From: Campylobacteraceae bacterium
GTDB taxonomy: Bacteria; Campylobacterota; Campylobacteria; Campylobacterales; Sulfurovaceae
Length of the DNA: 7,455 nucleotides
Reading direction: 5' to 3'
Assembly: GCA_027081065.1 (NCBI GenBank)
Contig: JALWLW010000002.1
Coordinates: 783 to 8,237, forward strand
The notes under the pieces are model-generated. The model saw only the letters and a program-made list of their open reading frames with translations, ran no database searches and was not told the origin of the DNA. This document shows positions 1 to 5,966 of this stretch, piece by piece (the stretch's first letter is position 1; each line of letters begins with the position of its first letter). Position numbers and translations under genes: made by a program.

Positions 1-411
1 TCTCTTTTTTTATTCTCTTCATAAGCTCGTGCTTGTGCTTCACCTTGTTCTGCTAACTTCTTTACTTTTAAAAGTTGTCCTTCTAATCCCTCTATCTTTG
101 CTTGTGTCTCTTTCTCATATGCTCGTGCCTTTTTCTCTCCTACACTTGCGAGTTGATTTACTTTAAGTAGTTGGGCTTCTAGCTTTTGCTCATGTTCTAT
201 ATGTGAAGTTAAGTTTGCCTCTAAATTTGCTATCTCTCTTTTTTTATTCTCTTCATAAGCTCGTGCTTGTGCTTCACCTTGTTCTGCTAACTTCTTTACT
301 TTTAAAAGTTGTCCTTCTAATCCCTCTATCTTTGCTTGTGTCTCTTTCTCATATGCTCGTGTCTTTTTCTCTCCTACACTTGCGAGTTGATTTACTTTAA
401 GTAGTTGGGCT
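1..411 (-). repeat. 234-bp in-frame tandem repeat, 1.75 copies visible
   Basis: Positions 1-177 recur at 235-411, offset exactly 234 bp (78 codons). I see one mismatch over the 177 bp, C128 versus T362, which changes Ala to Thr. Identity ends sharply at 411. Each unit holds two related sub-repeats of about 32 and 46 residues that share QLLKVxxLAxxGExxARAYE, so the array is nested. It may continue left of the window. Near-identity at the DNA level points to recent duplication or ongoing gene conversion. Confidence 0.95.
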
Positions 412-1277
412 GCTAATGCTTCTTTCTCTTTTTGTACTTGTATTAAATTAAGAGAAAGTAATTTATTTTTTAATAGAGCTTCATCTTTTAAACGTTTCTC
501 TTTTTCCAACAGTGCAAGTGCTTGATTATTAGCATCGGACTTTTCTATCTCTGATACATTGGAATTATTTTTTGATGTTAATTTAATAATTGAGCTACTT
601 GGTACATTGGGAACACTAGGAATAGAAGGAATAATGATATCTTTTGTTAAAACAGTCACTTTATTTATTGACTTCTCAATTACCTCTTTTTTACTAGCTT
701 CATCAACTTGAAGTAAATGAATAGGAGCAATAGGAACAATTGCTGTAGGTATATGCTTTTGAGGATTTTTAACCTCAGCTGCTTCTTTCTCTGCTTTCTC
801 TTTTGCAAGTTTCTCTTGTTTTAAACGTTCGGCTTGGGCTTTTGCTTCAGCCTCTTTTCTAAGTGCCTCTTCTTTTGCCTTAGCTTCAGCAGCTTCTTTC
901 TCTGCTTTCTCTTTAGCAAGTTTCTCTTGTTTTAGACGTTCGGCTTGGGCTTTTGCTTCAGCCTCTTTTCTAAGTGCCTCTTCTTTTGCCTTAGCTTCAG
1001 CAGCTTCTTTCTCTGCTTTCTCTTTAGCAAGTTTCTCTTGTTTTAGACGTTCGGCTTGGGCTTTTGCTTCTTCTTTAAATGAAAATTTATTCTGTGGAGT
1101 TTCTTTTTCTATTGCTACATGTTCATCAATATTTTTAACTAATAAAACTTCTTTCTCTTCAACTTTAGGAGTCTTTTCTTTGTGAATAGTATGTTCACTT
1201 TTATTCCCCCCTAAAAGTAACATCATGCTAATTAAAATAAATGCGATTATTGCAGTATATACCATTTTTTTCTCCAT
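1..1277 (-). CDS. Membrane-anchored repetitive coiled-coil protein, C-terminus cut off by window edge
   Basis: The frame is open from an ATG at 1275-1277 to the left edge, about 425 codons without a stop. I do not recognise the gene. Residues 6-24 form one hydrophobic helix (VYTAIIAFILISMMLLLGG) behind Glu-Lys-Lys, so it looks like an inner-membrane anchor with the rest outside the cytoplasm. Residues 70-168 are a Lys/Ala/Glu-rich helix built from 37-residue repeats, resembling the middle domain of TolA in composition. Residues 173-235 are a Pro/Ser/Val linker (IPSIPSVPNVP). From about 290 onward come 78-residue repeats with the recurrent core QLLKVxxLAxxGExxARAYE, predicted coiled coil. A TolA- or OmpA-like envelope-spanning role is only a guess; the C-terminal domain that would decide it lies outside the window. 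An alternative ATG at 1263-1265 has a better Shine-Dalgarno (GGAG, 6 nt spacing) but loses the positive residues before the helix. Confidence 0.8.
   Translation of the reverse strand, partial: MEKKMVYTAIIAFILISMMLLLGGNKSEHTIHKEKTPKVEEKEVLLVKNIDEHVAIEKETPQNKFSFKEEAKAQAERLKQEKLAKEKAEKEAAEAKAKEEALRKEAEAKAQAERLKQEKLAKEKAEKEAAEAKAKEEALRKEAEAKAQAERLKQEKLAKEKAEKEAAEVKNPQKHIPTAIVPIAPIHLLQVDEASKKEVIEKSINKVTVLTKDIIIPSIPSVPNVPSSSIIKLTSKNNSNVSEIEKSDANNQALALLEKEKRLKDEALLKNKLLSLNLIQVQKEKEALAAQLLKVNQLASVGEKKTRAYEKETQAKIEGLEGQLLKVKKLAEQGEAQARAYEENKKREIANLEANLTSHIEHEQKLEAQLLKVNQLASVGEKKARAYEKETQAKIEGLEGQLLKVKKLAEQGEAQARAYEENKKR
775..1070 (-). repeat. 111-bp in-frame tandem repeat, about 2.7 copies
   Basis: The marker GCAAGTTTCTCTTG occurs at 805, 916 and 1027, giving an exact 111-bp period (37 codons). 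The units encode a Lys/Glu/Ala-rich helix containing AERLKQEKLAKEKAEKEAAE. The second and third copies look identical where they overlap. The leftmost copy differs at only a few bases, for example T804 against A915. It is part of the coiled-coil gene and unrelated in sequence to the 234-bp array. Confidence 0.95.
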
Positions 1278-1292
1278 AATTTTTATGAATTT

Positions 1293-1298
1293 ATTATA
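1293..1298 (-). promoter_or_regulatory. Candidate -10 box for the coiled-coil gene
   Basis: The minus strand reads TATAAT here, 15 nt before the first ATG and 27 nt before the alternative ATG at 1265. No convincing -35 box is visible. The short leader favours the downstream start if this box is used. The 88-bp gap back to the ywbE-like stop shows nothing else. Confidence 0.4.
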
Positions 1299-1365
1299 GG
1301 TAAAATTACTTATATCTCACTTGATAAATTATTTATATTTTATTCTCTTCAATAGTTTCAAAAGT

Positions 1366-1566
1366 TTAAAATTTTAATACCTCTTTTACACGTCCTACTT
1401 CCCGTGTAGAGAGTCGAACTTTTATCCCATGAGGATGCGTTTTAGACTTAGTTAAAATATCACGTACAATCCCCCAAGTTAAATCTCCTGTATCTTGATC
1501 TTCTTTTAGCACAATATTTACTTCAGAACCTAACTTAATATTAACTCTTTTTGTTCCATCTGTCAT
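1366..1566 (-). CDS. ywbE: YwbE-family small conserved protein (DUF2196)
   Basis: This is a complete 66-residue protein. It matches the YwbE family of Bacillus subtilis and many other bacteria, which is about the same length: an N-terminal basic stretch, then VNIVLKEDQDTGDLTWGIV (17-35), then TKSKTHPHGIKVRL (39-52), and a C-terminal GRVKEVL. The HPHGIKVRL signature is the strongest recognition point. The family has no established function that I can name; the small beta-rich, basic sequence is compatible with nucleic-acid binding, which is inference only. The start lies 3 bp after the upstream gene's stop, with an AAAGAG ribosome site inside the end of that gene. The two genes are therefore very probably co-transcribed and translationally coupled. 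Confidence 0.9.
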   Translation of the reverse strand: MTDGTKRVNIKLGSEVNIVLKEDQDTGDLTWGIVRDILTKSKTHPHGIKVRLSTREVGRVKEVLKF

Positions 1567-1569
1567 CTT

Positions 1570-2196
1570 TTACTCTTTAGTATTCGCATCATATTCAACC
1601 TCAGCAGAGAAATCTACAATTTCATTTTTAACTTTTGGTGCTGTTGGGTCACAAATAAAATGACGCATGTCTAAGCTTTTAAGATTTTCTGTCCAACCAA
1701 TATAGTATTTTGCTTCATCTTGATTTAAAGTAATAAAGTCTTCTTTAAAATAGAGCTGAAATAGACTATCAAGGTTTTCTTGAGGACCAATATGTACTAC
1801 CCATACAAAACCACCATTTGCTACAGTTGGTACTTCTTTGCGTGAACGCATAATGTCTCTTCCAACTTTTTCAATACTACAAAGTGTTGTGTCACGAGAA
1901 AAAAGTGAACACTCTACTACGACTTTGTAGTCTTCTCTTGGTTGAAGCTTTTTCCAAAAATCTTTTTCTCTTTTTACCTTAAAGGTCTGTTCTGTCTCAT
2001 CGAGTTTATCACAAACCATAAAATTGGCTACTTTGGTTTTAGAGTTATCTTTTGCTACAGCAATGGTATAATCTTTATGCCATACAAATGAGGTCTCGCT
2101 CATTAAGCTCGATATATTTTCATGTAAAGGTTTACTATTATCCAATACTCCTGCATTTAATGCTTTAATAATATCTGATACTACGTTAATAATCAT
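1570..2196 (-). CDS. Uncharacterised 208-residue soluble protein
   Basis: I do not recognise this family. The protein has no signal peptide and no membrane helix and is mixed alpha/beta in character, so it is probably cytoplasmic. It has four cysteines (62, 96, 106, 182), not in any metal-site spacing I know. Aromatic-rich segments include FVWHKDYTIAVAKD (37-50), GGFVWVVHIGP (128-138) and YYIGWTENLKSLDMRHFICD (164-183). The C-terminal 25 residues are acidic and probably flexible. The start is well supported by AAAGGA 7 nt upstream of the ATG. The gene precedes the ywbE-like gene by 3 bp, and a TATAAT box sits in the 41-bp gap after rdgB, so the pair may have its own promoter as well as read-through from rdgB. 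Confidence 0.85.
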   Translation of the reverse strand: MIINVVSDIIKALNAGVLDNSKPLHENISSLMSETSFVWHKDYTIAVAKDNSKTKVANFMVCDKLDETEQTFKVKREKDFWKKLQPREDYKVVVECSLFSRDTTLCSIEKVGRDIMRSRKEVPTVANGGFVWVVHIGPQENLDSLFQLYFKEDFITLNQDEAKYYIGWTENLKSLDMRHFICDPTAPKVKNEIVDFSAEVEYDANTKE

Positions 2197-2222
2197 TCTT
2201 TTTCCTTTATTTTTTTCGACTT

Positions 2223-2249
2223 ATTATAGCCAATAATTTAGCGTTGCAA
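2223..2249 (-). promoter_or_regulatory. Candidate promoter for the 208-residue protein and ywbE pair
   Basis: On the minus strand, TATAAT lies at 2223-2228 with a TTGCAA box at 2244-2249, spaced 15 bp. The -35 part matches TTGACA at four of six positions and lies inside the 3' end of rdgB. The leader would be about 20 nt and carries the AAAGGA ribosome site. The spacing is shorter than usual, so the -35 call is weak. Confidence 0.4.
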
Positions 2250-2828
2250 CATCTTTATGATAGGTTTTGCCAAACTCAAAGCTTTGGCTCTATGAGAGAT
2301 ACTTTTTTTCACCTCATCATCAAGTTCACCTAAAGTTTGATGGTATCCATAAGGCACAAACATCGGGTCATATCCAAAACCTTTTTCACCTCGTGTACTA
2401 CTTAGGACTTCTCCATGCATCCAACCATGCACAACATATTCTCCATATTGACTCACAATGGCAATAGCAGCAGTATAATAAGCAGGGGTTTTTTCTATAT
2501 TTTTTGATTTTACAGCATCAACCAATTTGTATAAGTTTTCTTTGTCACTTGCACCCTCTCCTGCATACCTAGCAGAATAAATTCCAGGAATACCTCCCAA
2601 AAGTGGTACAGAAATACCAGAATCATCTGACACTACAATGGCATTGGTATCTTGTAGTTTTTCATAAATGGTTCGTGCTTTTATGAGTGCATTACTTTTA
2701 AAAGTCTCCCCATCTTCTACAATCTCAATCTCTCCCAAAATTTCTGAAAATGCAATAACCTCCGTATCACACATTTTTTTAAACTCTTTAAGTTTACCTC
2801 GGTTTCCCGTTGCCAATACAATTTTCAT
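2238..2828 (-). CDS. rdgB: RdgB/HAM1 XTP/dITP (non-canonical purine NTP) pyrophosphatase
   Basis: The enzyme hydrolyses dITP, XTP and ITP to monophosphates and pyrophosphate, keeping deaminated purines out of DNA and RNA in the cytoplasm. At 196 residues it has the usual length (E. coli about 197). The family motifs appear in order: TGNRGK (7-12, triphosphate binding), [14 protein letters not shown] (38-51), SDDSG (67-71, with the catalytic, metal-binding Asp pair), [10 protein letters not shown] (81-90), GFGYDPMF (150-157, base recognition) and SHRAKAL (178-184). No key residue is missing. The start has AAAGG 9 nt upstream and a candidate extended -10 box just before. It is transcribed away from the secreted-peptide gene in the same direction, 140 bp downstream of it. 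Confidence 0.97.
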   Translation of the reverse strand: MKIVLATGNRGKLKEFKKMCDTEVIAFSEILGEIEIVEDGETFKSNALIKARTIYEKLQDTNAIVVSDDSGISVPLLGGIPGIYSARYAGEGASDKENLYKLVDAVKSKNIEKTPAYYTAAIAIVSQYGEYVVHGWMHGEVLSSTRGEKGFGYDPMFVPYGYHQTLGELDDEVKKSISHRAKALSLAKPIIKMLQR

Positions 2829-2858
2829 ATTCTATTACCTTTAACATATATTGATGAA

Positions 2859-2867
2859 ATTTTAGCA
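2859..2867 (-). promoter_or_regulatory. Extended -10 promoter candidate for rdgB
   Basis: The minus strand reads TGCTAAAAT, an extended -10 element, with a predicted leader of about 25 nt that includes the AAAGG ribosome site. No -35 is evident. The rest of the 2829-2968 gap is very AT-rich. It contains a weak stem (AGTTAA 2909-2914 with TTAACT 2920-2925) and a self-complementary A/T stretch at 2926-2940, neither of which is a convincing terminator. Confidence 0.45.
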
Positions 2868-2968
2868 TATTTATAATTTTGAAAAAAAAGAGTATAAGAA
2901 GAGAAAGCAGTTAAATAAATTAACTACTTTTTAAAAAAGTTTTTAAATAGATAAATATATTTAAAGTT

Positions 2969-3115
2969 TTATTGACAGTCGTGTGGTTTGTTATTGTCTG
3001 TTTTAACAGGTTTATTTGTTCCACCTGAGACAAATAAATCTTTTACTGTAAAATCTGCAAATGCTGATGTTGTCATTAACGCTAAAACCATTGTTACTAT
3101 TTTAATTTTATTCAT
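2969..3115 (-). CDS. Small secreted peptide, 48 residues, unknown function
   Basis: This short gene has an ATG at 3113-3115 and TAA at 2969-2971. It begins with a textbook signal peptide: basic MNKIKI, a hydrophobic core VTMVLALMTTS, and an AFA cleavage site giving mature residue D21. The mature part is only 28 residues: DFTVKDLFVSGG, then a Lys/Asn/Pro-rich tail ending in HDCQ. The single Cys47 beside His45 might bind metal or form an intermolecular disulfide (inference). Coding is supported by AAAGGA 6 nt before the ATG, a TGTTATACT extended -10 further upstream, and the coherent signal peptide. It is probably monocistronic and divergent from cobT. I know no matching family. Confidence 0.75.
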   Translation of the reverse strand: MNKIKIVTMVLALMTTSAFADFTVKDLFVSGGTNKPVKTDNNKPHDCQ

Positions 3116-3141
3116 AAAAAATCCTTTAAATTAAGTGTTGA

Positions 3142-3150
3142 AGTATAACA
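3142..3150 (-). promoter_or_regulatory. Extended -10 promoter candidate for the secreted peptide
   Basis: The minus strand reads TGTTATACT, which is TG, one base, then TATACT. The -10 hexamer ends 26 nt before the ATG, so the leader would be roughly 20 nt and contains the AAAGGA ribosome site. No -35 box stands out. Confidence 0.55.
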
Positions 3151-3182
3151 ATATGAGTGTAAAAATATTGTAAATTTTTGGT

Positions 3183-3188
3183 TATACT
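3183..3188 (+). promoter_or_regulatory. Candidate -10 box for the cobT-cobU-DUF218 operon
   Basis: TATACT, preceded by TGGT, lies 28 nt upstream of the cobT ATG, implying a leader of about 22 nt. That is far too short for a cobalamin riboswitch, and no B12-box-like sequence is seen in the gap. The ribosome site of cobT is weak (GAAGTAG region). Confidence 0.45.
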
Positions 3189-3216
3189 TCCAAAAACCAT
3201 TTATTGAAGTAGACAC

Positions 3217-4275
3217 ATGATTAAAACTATTATTGGAACTAGAGACTTTTTAGACGCACTAAAAACCAAAAAGGCTACCTTTATGTTAGCCTTATCAAAT
3301 ACAAAGACAGCGAACATAACAGGCATTACTCAAGCTGGGATTCCAGGGAAAATTTACCTTACTCCTACGTTAGATGCAGAGTTCCTTTGTACAGGAAAAG
3401 TTTACAGTTTAGAAAATATTGCCGAAACACCTAAAGGTGTTCCTACTCCTGCACTCATGACCCATGCTGTTCAATTACTTTCACCTTTTGGAAATATTGA
3501 GCTTTTAGATTTAGGCTTAGAAGTAAAAACTAAAAATACCCTTGTTACCATTCACAGTTTTGGGTTAACACCTAGCCAAAGTATTGCTACAGGTGCAAAA
3601 ATAGATGCTAAAAAAGTTTTTGAGTTAGGTGTAAAATTTGGAAAAGAGTATCTCTGTAAAGATGAATATCTGATTTTAGGAGAATCTGTTCCATCAGGAA
3701 CAACCACAGCCAGAGCTACGGCATTAGCATTAGGCTATGATGCAAAAGCATACTTCTCTTCTTCCTTTAAAGAAGTTCCCTCCGATATTAGAGAAAATAC
3801 TCTAAACCTTGCACTTTCTCAACTTAATAAAAATGATGATATTTTTGATGTACTCTCAAAAGTTTCAGATAATATGCTTATTTTTAATGCAGGGTTTATT
3901 ATGGGACTAGAAAACAAAACCAAAATTGTCTTAGCAGGTGGAACACAGATGGCATCTGTACTCTTAGTGCTGAACTCCATTAACAAACATTTAAATCAAG
4001 CTTTTGAAAGTTCTAACCTTGCTTTATGTACAACCAAATGGATAGCTCAAGACAAAAATTCTAATATCAAAGCTCTACTAGAACTTGTGGATTTTCCTAT
4101 TAATGCCTATTATGTTGATTTTGATTTCTCTAAGAGTGAACACCCTGCCCTTAAACTCTATGACCAAGGGGAAGCAAAAGAGGGTGTGGGTGCTGGGGGT
4201 GCGTTAATGTATGCTTTTTTAAATAACATAACAACCAAAAGTATTACAAAGCAAGTTGAAAGTTTTTTAGCCTAA
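3217..4275 (+). CDS. cobT: CobT, nicotinate-nucleotide-dependent phosphoribosyltransferase of the UPF0284 class
   Basis: CobT activates the cobamide lower-ligand base (such as 5,6-dimethylbenzimidazole) with nicotinate mononucleotide, giving the alpha-ribotide for nucleotide-loop assembly in the cytoplasm. The 352-residue protein resembles the archaeal/cyanobacterial-type family (UPF0284, TIGR00303) more than Salmonella CobT. Supporting segments are FMLALSNTKTANITGITQAG (22-41), PKGVPTPALMTHAVQLL (72-88), GESVPSGTTTA (155-165), LAGGTQM (239-245) and EGVGAGGAL (322-330). The Glu of the last motif probably corresponds to the catalytic Glu of classical CobT (inference). The base actually used cannot be read from the sequence. 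The gene heads an operon: its TAA is followed immediately by the cobU ATG. Confidence 0.88.
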   Translation: MIKTIIGTRDFLDALKTKKATFMLALSNTKTANITGITQAGIPGKIYLTPTLDAEFLCTGKVYSLENIAETPKGVPTPALMTHAVQLLSPFGNIELLDLGLEVKTKNTLVTIHSFGLTPSQSIATGAKIDAKKVFELGVKFGKEYLCKDEYLILGESVPSGTTTARATALALGYDAKAYFSSSFKEVPSDIRENTLNLALSQLNKNDDIFDVLSKVSDNMLIFNAGFIMGLENKTKIVLAGGTQMASVLLVLNSINKHLNQAFESSNLALCTTKWIAQDKNSNIKALLELVDFPINAYYVDFDFSKSEHPALKLYDQGEAKEGVGAGGALMYAFLNNITTKSITKQVESFLA

Positions 4276-4782
4276 ATGAGAATCCTTTACTTTGGTGGAC
4301 AAAAATCAGGAAAGAGTAAACTCGCTGAACAAAAAGCATTGGAACTCTCTAGCCAAAGAGCTATTTATAAAAAGCCTATTTATGTAGCAACCTATTATAA
4401 TGCCTATAATGATACAGAAATGCAAGAACGTATCAATCAACATTTAACACAACGTAAAGATAAATTTCAAAGTATTGAAGAGCCTATTAAATTAAATGCT
4501 ATTGTTAAAGAGCAAGAGAGCTACCTTATTGACTGTATTTCAATGTGGATACTTAATACTTTAGATAAACCATTAGAGATGTTACTTGACGAGCTTGAAG
4601 CATTGGCACAAAAAGATAGCAACATCATTTTTGTACTTAATGATGTCAATTCAGGTATTATTCCCCTAGACAAAGAGAGTCGTACTTTTGTTGACAGAAC
4701 AGGCATCATAGGTCAAAAATTGGCTTCTTTTTGTGATGAAGTCTATGAAGTAAAATTGGGTCTTACACTAAGGATAAAATAG
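4276..4782 (+). CDS. cobU: CobU, adenosylcobinamide kinase/adenosylcobinamide-phosphate guanylyltransferase
   Basis: CobU phosphorylates adenosylcobinamide and then guanylylates it to adenosylcobinamide-GDP, the partner of CobT's product in the CobS reaction. At 168 residues it is slightly shorter than the roughly 180-residue Salmonella enzyme. Visible motifs are the P-loop GGQKSGKS (7-14), VATYYNAYNDTEMQERINQH (37-56), the IDCISMWILN strand, and the C-terminal NDVNSGIIPLDKESRTFVDRT block followed by GQKLASFCDEVYEV. His56 aligns with the His that is guanylylated in Salmonella CobU (His46). All core elements are present, so it is probably active. There is no clear Shine-Dalgarno; the ATG abuts the cobT stop, which indicates translational coupling. 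Its own TAG abuts the next gene's ATG. Confidence 0.95.
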   Translation: MRILYFGGQKSGKSKLAEQKALELSSQRAIYKKPIYVATYYNAYNDTEMQERINQHLTQRKDKFQSIEEPIKLNAIVKEQESYLIDCISMWILNTLDKPLEMLLDELEALAQKDSNIIFVLNDVNSGIIPLDKESRTFVDRTGIIGQKLASFCDEVYEVKLGLTLRIK

Positions 4783-5496
4783 ATGAATGTAGAACTAAGC
4801 TTTATGATAAAAAAGATGCTAACTGTGATGTTAATGCCATGGTTCATAGGTATCCTATTTTCACTCATTGCTCTTTTCTTTCTTTACAAAAACAATATTA
4901 AGAGTGCAAAGAGATATCTTATTTTTTCTCTACTATGGGTTACATTAATAAGCTGGGCACCTTTTGCCAACTTACTCTTAAAACCATTAGAGAGTTCCTA
5001 CTCAAAATTAAATGACATACCTCAAAACATCGAATATATTTTGCTCTTAGGAGGAGACAGAGATAAACGTGCATGGGAAGCATTGAGGCTTTATCATAAA
5101 ATCCCTAATGTAAAAATTATCACCTCTGGATACTCTCTACATGACCCCATCTCAGATGCTCAAAAGACAGCAACCAAACTTATAGAATCAGGTATTCCTA
5201 AAGAAAAAATTCTCATGCAAGAACAACCAAAAACAACATTTGAAGAGGTTCAATACATGAAAAATCGTGTAGGAGACAAACCTTTTATCTTAGTAACAGC
5301 AGCCTACCATATGCCACGAGCCATGCGTCTTTTTCAAAAAGCTGGGCTCAATCCCATTGCTGCACCAGCAGACTTTAATAGAGTAGAAGAAGATGGATTT
5401 TTGTCTATATTTCAAAGCAAACAACTTTTAAAAATGGAACATGCATGGCATGAATATTTGGGAATGCTAATTTATAAAATACAAGGAAAGATTTAA
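4783..5496 (+). CDS. DUF218 membrane protein, ElyC/YdcF/SanA family
   Basis: This family includes E. coli ElyC, SanA and YdcF, envelope proteins linked to cell-wall precursor metabolism and barrier function; the biochemical activity is not settled. The 237-residue protein has two membrane helices (about 15-35 and 45-64) and then one DUF218 domain. Domain marks are EYILLLGGDRDKRAWEALRLY (84-104), the IITSGYS strand (112-118), a Gly-Ile-Pro turn (137-139), TTFEEV in place of the common NTxENA, and VTAAYHMPRAMRLF (171-184). The start is supported by AAGGAT 7 nt upstream, inside the end of cobU; another ATG lies at codon 8. It directly follows cobU, so it is co-expressed with cobamide genes. Whether it acts in that pathway is unknown. 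Confidence 0.9.
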   Translation: MNVELSFMIKKMLTVMLMPWFIGILFSLIALFFLYKNNIKSAKRYLIFSLLWVTLISWAPFANLLLKPLESSYSKLNDIPQNIEYILLLGGDRDKRAWEALRLYHKIPNVKIITSGYSLHDPISDAQKTATKLIESGIPKEKILMQEQPKTTFEEVQYMKNRVGDKPFILVTAAYHMPRAMRLFQKAGLNPIAAPADFNRVEEDGFLSIFQSKQLLKMEHAWHEYLGMLIYKIQGKI

Positions 5497-5530
5497 TAGA
5501 GATAAAGGGAGAAAACCTTCAGCTCTATTA
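5494..5530. terminator. Stem-loop between convergent genes, possible bidirectional terminator
   Basis: TAATAGAG (5494-5501) pairs with CTCTATTA (5523-5530), and within it AAGG (5505-5508) pairs with CCTT (5516-5519) around a 7-nt loop, with a 3x3 internal loop between the two helices. It starts in the stop codon of the DUF218 gene and ends 6 bp before the stop of the convergent gene. There is no clean T-run on either side, so intrinsic termination is uncertain. Confidence 0.4.
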
Positions 5531-5535
5531 GAGGA

Positions 5536-5865
5536 CTAGTAATTTAATGTAATATATAAATTACTTCGTCTTTGCCTAGGTAACTCTGTTCGAGAGACTC
5601 TAGCCATTCTATGATAAGTCATTCTCTTTCGAGAAACTAACTTCTGCTTTTCTTCAACCATCGGTGCCATGTGTAATTCAGGTACTCTGGTACTTCTCGC
5701 AACTCTTGAAGGACGACTTTTTTCCATCGTTCTTAGCGTTAACATCGTCTCACCAAATAACATCTCAAATCTCTCTTCCTGTGTTAGAGCCGTTTCATCT
5801 TTTTGAACTGACTCTCCCATAGAGTGAACTGTTAAAAGAAGTAAGACTATGAGTATCTTTCTCAT
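5536..5865 (-). CDS. Exported arginine-rich protein of unknown function
   Basis: I do not recognise this 109-residue protein. Residues 1-17 (MRKILIVLLLLTVHSMG) make a plausible Sec signal peptide, probably cleaved before Glu18; there is no lipobox cysteine, and no cysteine anywhere. Residues 18-48 are acidic and helix-prone (TQEERFEMLFGETMLTLRTM). From 50 onward the chain is strongly basic, with about twelve arginines spread singly or in pairs (51, 54, 57, 60, 79, 81, 86, 89, 92, 97, 99, 100), and it ends in the hydrophobic SNLYITLNY. Charge segregation suggests self-association or binding to an acidic partner such as lipopolysaccharide or nucleic acid (inference). The start has AGAAGG 9 nt upstream. 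It converges on the DUF218 gene and lies downstream of sppA. Confidence 0.8.
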   Translation of the reverse strand: MRKILIVLLLLTVHSMGESVQKDETALTQEERFEMLFGETMLTLRTMEKSRPSRVARSTRVPELHMAPMVEEKQKLVSRKRMTYHRMARVSRTELPRQRRSNLYITLNY

Positions 5866-5924
5866 TTTGATAACCTTCTTATAGTTTTTGTGTAAAACAA
5901 ATTATTTTCATCTTACACCTAAAA

Positions 5925-5955
5925 ATTATAATACAACTAAGTTATTATCTGTCTG
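5925..5955 (-). promoter_or_regulatory. Candidate promoter for the arginine-rich exported protein
   Basis: The minus strand has TATAAT at 5925-5930 and a loose -35 match, CAGACA, at 5950-5955, with a 19-bp spacer. The leader would be about 50 nt. The gene therefore probably has its own promoter and does not rely only on read-through from sppA. Confidence 0.4.
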
Positions 5956-5966
5956 ATTTTGTTAAT

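Larger units (their letters stand above)
3140..3190. repeat. Perfect 10-bp inverted repeat in the divergent promoter region
   Basis: GAAGTATAAC at 3140-3149 is the exact reverse complement of GTTATACTTC at 3181-3190, with 31 bp between. Each arm contains the TATACT -10 box of one divergent gene. The arrangement may simply be two similar promoters back to back, or a symmetric operator that couples them. Confidence 0.75.

Noticed and set aside
203..400. Plus-strand open frame of 65 codons rich in Leu and Ser
   Set aside because: It is the antisense of the repetitive coiled-coil gene; its composition merely mirrors the Lys/Glu/Ala codons, and it has no ribosome site.
1..1070. Regular repeats that could suggest a CRISPR array or non-coding satellite
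   Set aside because: The units are 111 and 234 bp, contiguous without unique spacers, exact multiples of three, and sit in one open minus-strand frame encoding helix repeats.
1321..1336. Short palindrome ATAAAT-T-ATTTAT in the gap before the coiled-coil gene
   Set aside because: It is entirely A/T and six bases per arm, which is expected by chance in such sequence.
2267..2467. Plus-strand open frame opposite rdgB
   Set aside because: It lies within the clearly coding RdgB gene on the other strand and its protein shows no recognisable features.
2909..2940. Possible terminator after the secreted-peptide gene
   Set aside because: The stems are pure or nearly pure A/T (AGTTAA/TTAACT and a self-complementary A/T run), too weak to tell from background in this AT-rich gap.
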